Assembly (NCBI GenBank): GCA_031266495.1
Contig: JAISAX010000343.1
Span: forward strand, 1 to 5,268
Length of the DNA stretch: 5,268 nucleotides
Reading direction: 5' to 3'
Source of the DNA: Opitutaceae bacterium
GTDB lineage: Bacteria > Verrucomicrobiota > Verrucomicrobiae > Opitutales > Opitutaceae
Numbering within the stretch: position 1 is the stretch's first letter; each line of letters begins with the position of its first letter. The notes under the pieces are model-generated. The model searched no databases. It worked only from the letters and a program-made list of their open reading frames with translations, and was not told the DNA's origin. The position numbers were made by a program, and so were the translations under genes. This document shows positions 5,221 to 5,268 of this stretch, one piece after another.

Positions 5221-5268
5221 AGCGAAGAAGGGAGGGGTGGTGAGGGAGCACGGGCCGAAGCGGGGGCC

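Larger units (their letters stand above)
5054..5268. other. Gene-free purine-rich tail of the window
   Basis: I see no credible gene here on either strand. Base composition changes sharply: the + strand is rich in A and G, whereas everything upstream is C-rich, and A/T content rises. Minus-strand open frames through this part translate to low-complexity residues and continue as antisense of the prepilin remnant, so they are shadows. It may be the leader or trailer of a gene outside the window. Confidence 0.6.

Overview
The window reads as chromosomal sequence from a GC-rich, Gram-negative-type bacterium. The best match is the Verrucomicrobiota, probably the Opitutaceae. This rests on the combination of an H-X9-DG prepilin-like protein with an AFTLVE cleavage site, secreted clan GH-A glycoside hydrolases in tandem, strong C preference at third codon positions, and no Shine-Dalgarno sequence at any gene start. 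The taxonomic call is inference; no marker gene is present.

Layout, all genes on the + strand: (1) 38-727, a small exported beta-rich protein of unknown function. (2) 698-855, two inverted copies of an element made of a short hairpin, GCTGAAA and a 7-bp tandem repeat, flanking a C14 tract. (3) 776-2275 and 2272-3864, two paralogous secreted glycoside hydrolases whose stop and start overlap as ATGA. (4) 3884-3904, a C12T9 tract. (5) 3926-4690, a complete prepilin-like H-X9-DG protein. (6) 4706-5008, debris of a second hydrolase/prepilin unit: the last 26 or so codons of a hydrolase, two more C tracts, and a frameshifted, truncated prepilin start. (7) 4999-5053, a third hairpin-plus-heptamer element. 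(8) 5054-5268, a gene-free, purine-rich tail with a weak minus-strand promoter candidate and three 10-bp spaced repeats.

The intact genes look like a co-transcribed set acting outside the cytoplasm. Two hydrolases (family not certain; acid/base and nucleophile glutamates visible in both) would cut a plant-type or microbial polysaccharide. The small protein could assist binding, and the prepilin-like protein could be part of a secretion or surface filament apparatus. The functional link is inferred from adjacency only.

The most unusual point is that the 7-bp repeat element is used as coding sequence in both orientations. One copy supplies the stop codon and last residues of the first gene. 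The inverted copy supplies the hydrophobic core of the next gene's signal peptide. I see no mobile-element enzyme, RNA gene or CRISPR array, and no evidence for a wholly new multi-gene system.
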